From: an uncultured Actinomycetes bacterium
Lineage (GTDB): Bacteria > Actinomycetota > Thermoleophilia > Miltoncostaeales > Miltoncostaeaceae
DNA length: 11,343 nucleotides
NCBI GenBank assembly: GCA_937862675.1
Contig: CALMEC010000067.1
Location: 1-11,343 of the forward strand
Direction: 5' to 3'
Part shown: positions 1-5,032 of the stretch, piece after piece
How the letters are laid out: every line of letters begins with the position of its first letter
How positions within the stretch are numbered: position 1 is the first letter of the stretch
Translations under genes and position numbers: made by a program
Notes under the pieces: model-generated
Seen by the model: the letters and a program-made list of their open reading frames with translations, nothing else
What the model was told of the DNA's origin: nothing
The model's database searches: none

Positions 1-270
1 GGCCCCGAGGAAGCCGGTCCCCCCGGGCGTGTTCTTGACGGGCGACCAGGAGTCTTCGGTCATCTTCATCTTCACCAGCACGTAGCCGGGGAGCACACGC
101 CGCTCGGACTGGACCTTCTGGCCGTCCTTGGTCTCGACGACCTGCTCCGTCGGGATCACGATCTGGCGCACCATGTGGCCCTGCCCCGCGGACACGATGC
201 GGTGCTGCAGGTTGTGCTTGACCTTGGCCTCGTGGCCGGAATAGGTGTTGATGACGTACCAGTGGAACAA
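1..270 (-). CDS. nusG: Transcription termination/antitermination factor NusG, N-terminal part (cut by window edge)
   Basis: NusG binds RNA polymerase through its NGN domain, stimulates elongation and couples transcription to Rho or the ribosome. The 90 visible codons form most of an NGN domain: the opening FHWYVINTYSGHEAKVK matches the family's W-Y-V-x-x-x-[YF]-[SV]-G start, followed by the VVETKDGQKVQSERRVLPGYVLVKM strand-and-turn region split here as VVETKDGQKV and ERRVLPGYVLVKM. The C-terminal KOW domain lies beyond base 1. I chose a TTG start at 268-270 because no in-frame ATG or GTG occurs upstream before the secE stop, and the Trp-Tyr core normally lies within the first few residues of short NusG proteins. 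A weak AAGGG lies about 11 bases upstream. The gene follows secE by 72 bp, the usual order, with ribosomal protein L11 expected next outside the window. Identity is very likely; the exact start is less certain. Confidence 0.93.
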   Translation of the reverse strand, partial: MFHWYVINTYSGHEAKVKHNLQHRIVSAGQGHMVRQIVIPTEQVVETKDGQKVQSERRVLPGYVLVKMKMTEDSWSPVKNTPGGTGFLGA

Positions 271-342
271 AGCGGAGTGAGCCCTTCGGCTAGATGGAAT
301 CGTGGATGTGGGATGCGTTCCCAGCGACGCACTCGACCATCG
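271..342 (-). other. secE-nusG intergenic leader with two mutually exclusive hairpins
   Basis: Read on the minus strand, this 72-bp spacer can fold in two competing ways. One hairpin pairs TGGGA with TCCCA across a 5-base loop (309-323, perfect 5-bp stem). The other pairs GTGCGT with ACGCAT across an 8-base loop (313-332, five Watson-Crick pairs plus one G-U). They share 313-318, so both cannot form at once. No U-tract follows either, so simple termination is unlikely. The short stems may also be chance in GC-rich DNA. Confidence 0.35.
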
Positions 343-687
343 TCATTTGGGGAAGATCCAATCGGTGACGGCCTCGGAGACCTGGTCGGCCGCTCCGAGG
401 AACACCGCCATGATGGCCACCGCGACCAGAACGACGAGGGTCGCCTGGAGCAGTTCAACGCGGTTCGGCCAGTTGACCTTCTTCATCTCCGAGACGACCT
501 CGGTGACGAAGCGGCGTGACCGTCCCTGCTGGACGCTCTTGGTGTACGACCCGGTCTTCTGGCTCTTCCCACCCGGCGTGGGACGTACGCGCGCAGGCTT
601 GGACGCCGGACGCGATGCGCCCTTGCCCTTGCCCGCGGACGCGCCTGCGGCGGCGTCCGGTGTGTTCTTTTCGCGTTTACGTGCCAT
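343..687 (-). CDS. secE: Preprotein translocase subunit SecE
   Basis: SecE is the small essential subunit that clamps SecY in the membrane protein-conducting channel. The 114-aa product has a low-complexity N-terminal extension of about 50 residues rich in Lys, Ala, Pro and Arg, then the conserved amphipathic segment EMKKVNWPNRVEL (about 67-79), and one membrane segment (about 79-99, LLQATLVVLVAVAIMAVFLG). The single-TM form with a long basic N-terminus is typical of high-GC Gram-positives; E. coli SecE has three TMs. The start is ATG at 685-687. No Shine-Dalgarno sequence is visible, and the ATG lies 24 bases after the tRNA-Trp 3' end, so translation may depend on the tRNA-processed 5' end. 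A longer frame upstream reads through the tRNA and is an artefact. The gene is flanked by tRNA-Trp and nusG in the classic arrangement. Confidence 0.96.
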   Translation of the reverse strand: MARKREKNTPDAAAGASAGKGKGASRPASKPARVRPTPGGKSQKTGSYTKSVQQGRSRRFVTEVVSEMKKVNWPNRVELLQATLVVLVAVAIMAVFLGAADQVSEAVTDWIFPK

Positions 688-711
688 GTGCTGAGTGAGA
701 GTCAAACGAGG

Positions 712-784
712 CAGGGCCGGAGGGACTCGAACCCCCAACCCCCGGTTTTGGAGACCGGTGCTCTACCAGTTGAGCTACGACCCT
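712..784 (-). tRNA. trnW: tRNA-Trp (anticodon CCA)
   Basis: The minus strand folds as a full cloverleaf. The acceptor stem AGGGTCG pairs with CGGCCCT, with one T-G wobble. The D-arm is AGCTCAACTGGTAGAGC. The anticodon stem CCGGT/ACCGG encloses the 7-base loop CTCCAAA with anticodon CCA, followed by a T-arm with the TTCGAGT loop. The discriminator base is G at 712 and the genomic sequence continues CCT, so the 3' CCA is not fully encoded and must be added after transcription. The gene lies 13 bases after the L33 stop and 24 bases before secE, so it must be cut out of a shared mRNA. The tRNA-Trp/secE/nusG order is common in bacteria. Confidence 0.97.
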
Positions 785-797
785 CTGTGAAGAGGTC

Positions 798-962
798 CTA
801 TCTCGTTTCCTTGTGGACGGTGTGCTTACCGCACCAGCGGCAGTACTTCGCCAGCTCGACGCGGTCGGGCGTGTTCCGTCTGCTCTTGTTGCTTTGATAG
901 TTCCGCCGCTTGCAGTCTTGGCATGCAAGTGTGACGGCGATTCGCTGGCCGGTCTTGCCCAC
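798..962 (-). CDS. rpmG: Large ribosomal subunit protein bL33 (zinc-ribbon form)
   Basis: The 54-aa product reads MGKTGQRIAVTLAC, CKRRNYQSNKSRRN and LAKYCRWCGKHTVHKETR, matching bL33 along its whole length. It binds 23S rRNA near the E site. Two CxxC pairs (Cys14/Cys17 and Cys41/Cys44) make it the zinc-binding form; many bacteria also carry a Cys-free paralogue used under zinc limitation, which is not in this window. The start is GTG at 960-962, preceded by a clear GGAGG eight bases upstream, the best Shine-Dalgarno in the window. It is first in the rpmG-tRNA-Trp-secE-nusG transcription unit, with an extended -10 box about 35 bases upstream of the start codon. Confidence 0.97.
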   Translation of the reverse strand: MGKTGQRIAVTLACQDCKRRNYQSNKSRRNTPDRVELAKYCRWCGKHTVHKETR

Positions 963-996
963 GCGTCGTTCCTCCAGTCCGGTGACGGGCCGATGG

Positions 997-1005
997 ACAT
1001 TACCA
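997..1005 (-). promoter_or_regulatory. Extended -10 promoter of the rpmG-trnW-secE-nusG unit
   Basis: On the minus strand TGGTAATGT combines a TGn extended -10 element with the hexamer TAATGT. It lies 35 bp upstream of the rpmG GTG, leaving a leader of roughly 27 nt that contains the GGAGG ribosome site. No good -35 hexamer is seen 16-18 bp upstream, as expected for an extended -10 promoter. This is a prediction from motif and position only. Confidence 0.5.
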
Positions 1006-1612
1006 GATCACGCGTGCACCGCCATCGACCCGAGTGGCGGGCCACACGCTCATGTCGCCGGACACGCCCGCAAGGGAGCCCGGGCACCCCCGATAGCCGG
1101 TCCCGGATCCGCGACCTGACCGAACGCGGGAGCCGCGCCGCGGTGCTGCAGCGCCACATCCCGGAGACCGCCCGGACACGGTGTGCCGGTCCCCGTCACC
1201 CCCGGGGCGTTCATGGTGGGTCCGGTGGATTCCCGAGGACTCCGACGCCGGCCCGCATCCGGTTGTCCGACTGAGGATCGCCGTCCTGCTCGCGCCTGGG
1301 ACTGCGTCTCCGGGGTCGGTGGCGATCCCCCTCGACGCGGACGCCCTGCCGAGGGAGGGGGGCCCGTGCGGGCTCTCGCGGCGGGTCCCCCACGGGGGCC
1401 CGCCGGTGGCGGCGCCTCCGGACCTCGGACGTCGCCGACCGGTCCGACGGACTGCGGCGCAGCGTGGCGACGGACACCGTCGTCGCCTTCGTCCGACACG
1501 GTCGATCGCGGCCGCGTGGTCAGCGCCCCGGCTCGTCAGGCGGCCGCCGCGCCGGGTGCCGCGACGGGCGGATCCGCCTCCCGTGTGCCGCCGCCGGTGT
1601 CCCGATGCACGA
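1006..1612. other. Gene-less GC-rich stretch with a very stable hairpin
   Basis: I find no convincing gene in these roughly 600 bp. Open frames on both strands translate to Pro/Arg/Gly/Ala-rich low-complexity text with no domain, and no start has a good ribosome site. The stretch separates two units transcribed away from each other. It holds one striking inverted repeat at 1380-1404: GGCGGG and CCCGCC arms, then CCCCC against GGGGG with a single bulged T and a minimal loop. A smaller GCCCG-TG-CGGGC palindrome lies just before it at 1362-1373. No T-tract follows, so it does not look like a standard terminator. Confidence 0.55.
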
Positions 1613-1653
1613 TCCGGCGCTCGCCGGACGACGGCGTCTGCGAGAATCCGCCC
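1613..1653 (+). promoter_or_regulatory. Predicted leaderless promoter of the SCP2 operon with overlapping palindrome
   Basis: The hexamer GAGAAT (1642-1647), preceded by TGC (1639-1641), forms an extended -10 element ending six bases before the ATG. That predicts a transcript starting at or next to the start codon; no Shine-Dalgarno is present. A perfect inverted repeat, TCCGGCG-CT-CGCCGGA (1613-1628), covers the expected -35 position and could be an operator. The hexamer matches the consensus at 4 of 6 positions. Confidence 0.4.
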
Positions 1654-2007
1654 ATGGCGACCACTGACACCAAGACGATGATCGAGGGGGCTGCCGGCCG
1701 TTTCATCGCCCAGGTCCCCGCCCTGAAGAAGCTCGCCGTCACCGTGCGGATCCACTTCCGGGAGCGGGGCGGCACGGCCGCCTGGCGCCTGCAGCTTCCC
1801 GCCGTCGAGGCCACGCGCGACCCCGCCGCCGACGCCAAGCTCGAGATCGAGATGGACCGGCGCGCCTTCAACCAGCTGGCCGACAAGGCGAAGCTCGGCG
1901 ACTGGGTGGCCGCGTACCAGAAGGGCATCGTCCGGATCACCGGCGACCCCACCGCGCTCAAGCTCCTGCAGCGCGTGATGGAGCTGCGCCTGGCGCGCTC
2001 GTCGTGA
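1654..2007 (+). CDS. SCP2-like sterol-carrier/lipid-binding domain protein
   Basis: This 117-aa protein appears to be a single SCP2-type domain, a small alpha/beta fold with a hydrophobic tunnel that binds fatty acyl chains, acyl-CoAs or sterols. Support comes from the C-terminal half: DAKLEIEMDRRAFNQLAD (about 60-77), then LGDWVAAYQKGIVRITGDPT (81-100) and a final amphipathic helix ALKLLQRVMEL. This matches the family pattern of an acidic strand, a helix carrying F-x-x-L, and a strand with G-x-x-x-x-x-G-D before the last helix. There is no signal peptide or membrane segment, so it should be cytosolic. It is the first gene of a three-gene operon: its TGA overlaps the next gene's GTG by four bases (GTGA, 2004-2007). 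Family assignment is by motif pattern; the ligand is unknown. A longer in-frame extension to 1183 is low-complexity and rejected. Confidence 0.72.
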   Translation: MATTDTKTMIEGAAGRFIAQVPALKKLAVTVRIHFRERGGTAAWRLQLPAVEATRDPAADAKLEIEMDRRAFNQLADKAKLGDWVAAYQKGIVRITGDPTALKLLQRVMELRLARSS

Positions 2008-2885
2008 ACGCGATCGTCGTCGGCACCGGGGCAATGGGCCCCGAGATCGCGGCCGCCCTGGCACTGGCCGGGCACGACGTGGTCCTCGCCGGCCGCATCC
2101 CCCTCAACCGCGACGCCGCCGCGGCGCGGGCCACGGACATGGCGGGCGGCCTCCCCGTCCCGCCGTCGGCCATCGACCAGCAGGCGTTCGCCGAGGCCGA
2201 CCTGGTGATCGAGACCATCGTGGAGGACGCGCCCACCAAGCTCGCGCTCTTCCGGCGAATCGAGCCCTGGTGTCATCCGAAGGCCCTCATCGCCACCAAC
2301 ACGTCGAGCCTGACGATCGCCGAGCTCGCCGGGGGCCTCGACCGGCCCGGGCGTTTCGCGGGCCTCCACTTCCTGAAGCCCGCGCACCTGACCGGCGTGG
2401 TGGAGATCATCCCCGGACCCGCGACCTCGGACGCCACGGTGGACGCCCTGCGCGGCATCGCCGCCGACATGGGGAAGGCCCCGCTCGTCGCGCGACGCGA
2501 CGTGCCCGGCTTCATCTGGAACCGGCTCCAGTTCGCGATGTTGCGCGAGTGCCTCCACATGCTGGACGAGGGCATCGCCAGCGCCGAGGACATCGACGCC
2601 GCGGTCGCCGACGGACTCGCTCCCCGATGGGTGGCCGCCGGCCCGCTCGCGACGGCCGACCTGGGCGGCCTCGCGACGTTCGCCCGCATCTGCGACGGCC
2701 TCTTCCCCCATCTCGCCACCGAGGCCGCGGCGCCCGCGTCCATCACGGGCCCGGCCGAGGAGGGGCGTCCGCTCATGGACTGGACGACCGACAAGGCCGA
2801 CACCATCCCGGCGCTCCGCGCCGACGCCCTGGCCGCCGGCCGTGAGTTCACCCGGCGTCGTGCGGCGCTGCAGACGGACGGGTGA
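2004..2885 (+). CDS. Short 3-hydroxyacyl-CoA dehydrogenase-family oxidoreductase
   Basis: This 293-aa enzyme has the two-domain layout of the 3HCDH family: an N-terminal Rossmann domain with GTGAMG (7-12) and a C-terminal helical domain starting near DVPGFIWNRL (166-175). Such enzymes oxidise a 3-hydroxyacyl-CoA or a free 3-hydroxy acid to the 3-oxo form. The catalytic residues are in place: Ser in NTSSL (99-103), His122 in GLHFLKP, Glu134 in VVEII and Asn173. Two features deviate: the usual Asp after strand 2, which binds the NAD ribose, is replaced in VVLAGR (26-31), hinting at NADP; and the common FNP after the His is FLKP. The GTG start at 2004 overlaps the SCP2 stop by four bases, implying translational coupling. 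Related members act on L-gulonate (lambda-crystallin type) or carnitine, so a non-CoA substrate is possible. The next gene overlaps its stop codon. Confidence 0.88.
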   Translation: MNAIVVGTGAMGPEIAAALALAGHDVVLAGRIPLNRDAAAARATDMAGGLPVPPSAIDQQAFAEADLVIETIVEDAPTKLALFRRIEPWCHPKALIATNTSSLTIAELAGGLDRPGRFAGLHFLKPAHLTGVVEIIPGPATSDATVDALRGIAADMGKAPLVARRDVPGFIWNRLQFAMLRECLHMLDEGIASAEDIDAAVADGLAPRWVAAGPLATADLGGLATFARICDGLFPHLATEAAAPASITGPAEEGRPLMDWTTDKADTIPALRADALAAGREFTRRRAALQTDG

Positions 2886-3679
2886 TGACACCTCCCCTGT
2901 CGGCCCACCTCTCGATGCTCTTCACGGAGCTGCCACCGGTCGACCGCCCCCGGGCGGCCGCGGAGGCCGGCTTCACCCACGTCGAGTCGTGGTGGCCGCC
3001 GGGACCCGACACCGACGCATGGGCGGCCGCCGTGATCGACGCCGGCGCGGCGGTCAGCTGCCTCAACGCGGACGGCGGCGACATCGCCCGCGGCGAGCGC
3101 GGCTTCTGCAACCTGGCCGAACGCGAGGACGACGTCGTGCGGGCGTGTCTCGACACGCTCGGGGTGGCGTCCCAGGTCGACGCACCGTGCATCAACGTGC
3201 TGCCCGGACTCCGCGTCGACGACCGTCCGGTGGCGGCACAGATGGATCAGGCGGCCCGGGTCTACCGGCAGCTGGGCGACCTGGCCGAGCGTCATGACGC
3301 CGTCGTGGTCATCGAGCCCATCAACGCGTTGGACGTAGCGCGGTATCTCGCGCCGCGCGCCGACGACGTGGCGGCCCTCCTCGGACTCGTCGATCATCCG
3401 GCGGTCCGGATGCTGTTCGACGTCTACCACTGCGCGATGTCGGGTGACGATCCGGTCGCCATGATCCACCGCCATGCGGCGCTCATCGGACATGTCCAGT
3501 ACGCCGACTGCCCGGGCCGCGGAGCACCGGGGACGGGTGACGTGGACCTCGCGACCATCCTCTCCGCCCTGGACGAGGTGGGCTACGACGGGGCCGTGGG
3601 CCTGGAGTTCGACCCGAAGGGTCCGACGTCGGAGGCGCTGCGGTCGCTGCCGTCGCCCATCGGCGAACGGATCCTCTGA
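2885..3679 (+). CDS. Hydroxypyruvate isomerase-like sugar/keto-acid isomerase (TIM barrel)
   Basis: This 264-aa protein belongs to the xylose-isomerase-like TIM barrels and is closest in pattern to hydroxypyruvate isomerase (Hyi) and 2-oxo-tetronate isomerase (OtnI). The active-site signature is complete: Glu144 in IEPIN, Asp179 and His182 in FDVYH, Gln205 in GHVQYAD, the PGR...PGTGDV loop (210-220), and Glu241 in GYDGAVGLEF. Family members use the two Glu residues as acid/base catalysts and the Asp/His/Gln set for a divalent metal, to interconvert hydroxy-aldehydes and ketones. Length matches Hyi (about 258 aa). The ATG at 2885 shares one base with the preceding TGA; a GTG one codon earlier (2882) is the alternative. 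Placement after a 3HCDH-type dehydrogenase suggests a two-step oxidation/isomerisation of a hydroxy acid, but the substrate is not determined by the sequence. Confidence 0.87.
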   Translation: MTPPLSAHLSMLFTELPPVDRPRAAAEAGFTHVESWWPPGPDTDAWAAAVIDAGAAVSCLNADGGDIARGERGFCNLAEREDDVVRACLDTLGVASQVDAPCINVLPGLRVDDRPVAAQMDQAARVYRQLGDLAERHDAVVVIEPINALDVARYLAPRADDVAALLGLVDHPAVRMLFDVYHCAMSGDDPVAMIHRHAALIGHVQYADCPGRGAPGTGDVDLATILSALDEVGYDGAVGLEFDPKGPTSEALRSLPSPIGERIL

Positions 3680-3840
3680 GCGGACCGCACGCCAGCTGAA
3701 GCCGGCCCCTGGATGGGCGCGAGGAAGGCCGCGACGCCGCTCACCATGACGCCGGCCAGGCTCGTGAGCCACCGCTGCCGCAGGCAGCGCCGCCCCGATG
3801 CCCGGGTGACCGGCACCTCAGCCGAGGCCGGCGAGCGGGG

Positions 3841-3862
3841 TGACAGCGCTGGTGTCAGACAC
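3841..3862. repeat. TGTCA/TGACA palindrome cluster (REP-like)
   Basis: TGACA (3841-3845) and TGTCA (3853-3857) form an inverted repeat around a 7-base core. Overlapping it, GTGTC-A-GACAC (3852-3862) is a perfect palindrome with a one-base centre. Two further TGTCA copies follow at 3886-3890 and inside the 3917-3933 palindrome. The look recalls REP palindromes mobilised by RAYT transposases, but this cannot be confirmed without seeing other copies in the genome. Confidence 0.4.
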
Positions 3863-3891
3863 TTAACACGCGCCGATGGCCGGAATGTCAA
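3863..3891 (-). promoter_or_regulatory. Consensus-like sigma-70 promoter pointing back towards the isomerase gene
   Basis: On the minus strand a perfect TTGACA (3886-3891) is followed by a 17-bp spacer and TGTTAA (3863-3868; three of six match TATAAT). Transcription would start near 3856, inside the GTGTC-A-GACAC palindrome, and run antisense into the 3' end of the isomerase gene. No good ORF follows, so any product would be a noncoding or antisense RNA. About one TTGACA is expected by chance in a window of this size and composition. Confidence 0.3.
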
Positions 3892-3916
3892 ACCAGCCAT
3901 GCGAGCGGGAGCAGAC

Positions 3917-3933
3917 GAGCGGTGTCACCGCTC
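3917..3933. repeat. Perfect 17-bp palindrome
   Basis: GAGCGGTG-T-CACCGCTC is a perfect inverted repeat with 8-bp arms around one central base. As RNA it would form a 7-bp stem with a 3-base loop, in either direction. It lies between convergent operons, so it might slow or end transcription from both sides, but no T-rich run follows on either strand. An operator or mobile-element end is equally possible. Confidence 0.5.
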
Positions 3934-4080
3934 CCCTTCGGCGGCGTCGAGCCATCCCGGGAATCAGCACCGCAGCTCGGCCAGAACGAACCCCCAACCG
4001 CACACCGGCGGCAGTGGAGCGCGACGAATTTCCGCGTGCACTCCGATCACGGCCGCAGCTTCACCGGGACGTGACCACTT

Positions 4081-4124
4081 CATCGAGTGACGACGGATCG
4101 CCCATCGGGTGACGACGGATCGCG
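4081..4124. repeat. Two-copy tandem repeat of a 22-bp unit
   Basis: The unit starting CATCGAGTGACGACGG at 4081 is repeated immediately from 4103 with only two mismatches (A to G at the sixth unit position and C to G at the last). The two copies lie 48 bp or more downstream of the FetB stop codon in that gene's direction. This looks like a recent small duplication; no function can be assigned. Confidence 0.75.
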
Positions 4125-4171
4125 CCTCAGCCCCCACGCCCCGTTCGACGGCCTCCTGCTGTGCGACCGGA

Positions 4172-5032
4172 TCACGTCTCCGGCTCCTCGGCACTGCGCC
4201 ATCGTCGCCGGAGGACGCCCAGGACCCGTTCGAGAAGCATGTCCTCCGGCGCGGTGCCCACCGACCGCACCAGCGGGCGCAGACGATGGTCCGGGGTGAA
4301 GAGCCGCCGCGACGCGCCCAGCGTGATGGCCGCCGTGCTCGTGGCAACACCGCCCAGGATCACGAACATGAGCGCGCCCTGCACGAGCACCGCGTCCAGC
4401 GGGTCGACGCCGGCCAGCACCAGGCCGACCATGGCGCCCGGCAGGAAGACCGTGCCGACATGCCGCGTCCGCTCCACCTGCGGGCCGATCGCGGCACGCA
4501 GGATGTCGCGCTGATGCGGGCGCATCGCCGCCTGCCACGGCAGACCGAGCGCAAGACGCGCCTCCACGTCGTCGCGACGGTCCGACACCTCGCGCACGAG
4601 GAGCGTCGCGGCGACGACGGTGGAGGTGAGTGCGTTGCCCAGCGTCATCCCCATCACCGGGATGAGGGTGCGGCTCTCCAGTGGGAAGATGTCGAGCCCG
4701 AAGATGAGCCCGGCGGCGATCGCCGTCGTGACGACCTTGGCCACGAGTGCCACGCCGAACACACCGGGGAGCTCGGGCGCGCGGCGACGCACGATCCATG
4801 AGGCCACCAGGACGATGCCGGCGACCCAGAGCCAGGACCAGACGATCGAGCGGCCGTCGTCGATGACGAGGCCGAGCGCCGCCCCCACGACCACCAGCTG
4901 GACGACGGCCCGGGCGGACGCGCCGACCATCGCGAGCTCGAGGCCGAGCCCGTACCGGCGTGAGATGCCGACGGCGACGACCACGAGCAGGAGTGAGGCC
5001 AGGAGCCCCCACCAGCCGACGTTACCGGCCAT
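4172..5032 (-). CDS. fetB: FetB/YbbM-type ABC exporter permease
   Basis: This 286-aa membrane protein matches the FetB (UPF0014) permease family, known in E. coli as the membrane half of the FetAB exporter that relieves iron and oxidative stress. It has about seven hydrophobic segments (near 6-22, 43-57, 63-80, 92-110, 123-145, 189-208 and 216-245). The family hallmark region IPVMGMTLGNALTSTVVA (114-131) is followed by the polar segment with ALGLPWQAAMRP and, later, VGTVFLPGAMVGLVLAGVDP. The ATG at 5030-5032 has GGAG six bases upstream and overlaps the end of the ATPase gene by 11 bp, so the two are translationally linked. The slight excess over E. coli FetB (259 aa) is mostly a charged C-terminal tail. 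The family is clear; the exported substrate in this organism is inferred. Confidence 0.9.
   Translation of the reverse strand: MAGNVGWWGLLASLLLVVVAVGISRRYGLGLELAMVGASARAVVQLVVVGAALGLVIDDGRSIVWSWLWVAGIVLVASWIVRRRAPELPGVFGVALVAKVVTTAIAAGLIFGLDIFPLESRTLIPVMGMTLGNALTSTVVAATLLVREVSDRRDDVEARLALGLPWQAAMRPHQRDILRAAIGPQVERTRHVGTVFLPGAMVGLVLAGVDPLDAVLVQGALMFVILGGVATSTAAITLGASRRLFTPDHRLRPLVRSVGTAPEDMLLERVLGVLRRRWRSAEEPET

Larger units (their letters stand above)
3680..4171. other. Convergent intergenic region, 492 bp, with repeats and no gene
   Basis: This stretch lies between the isomerase (plus strand) and the FetB-like permease (minus strand). It is somewhat less GC-rich than its surroundings and codes for nothing convincing; open frames on either strand give basic, low-complexity products. 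It holds several short palindromes built on TGTCA/TGACA (3841-3933), a consensus-like promoter on the minus strand (3863-3891), and a 22-bp tandem duplication (4081-4124). No classical hairpin plus T-tract terminator is visible for either convergent operon. A decayed mobile element is one possible origin. Confidence 0.5.

Noticed and set aside
688..738. Longer SecE start beginning at 738
   Set aside because: The added residues are translated from the 3' half of tRNA-Trp, so the frame there is an accident; ATG 687 gives a normal SecE start.
1183..1653. N-terminal extension of the SCP2 protein to an upstream ATG
   Set aside because: The added 157 residues are low-complexity, cover a promoter-like sequence, and make the protein far longer than a single SCP2 domain.
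1000..2064. 354-codon minus-strand frame over the gene-free region and the SCP2 gene
   Set aside because: The part opposite the SCP2 gene is antisense and the rest is Arg/Gly/Pro-rich filler; no ribosome site or domain.
2273..3772. 499-codon open frame on the minus strand across the dehydrogenase and isomerase genes
   Set aside because: It lies opposite two genes with complete catalytic motifs; its translation is Arg/Gly/His-rich without any domain. Long antisense frames are expected in DNA with GC-rich third positions.
3583..3900. Minus-strand ORF with a hydrophobic stretch (WLTSLAGVMVSGVAAFL) in the convergent region
   Set aside because: A single short hydrophobic run with no signal-peptide context; the C-terminal part is antisense to the isomerase gene and no ribosome site precedes the start.
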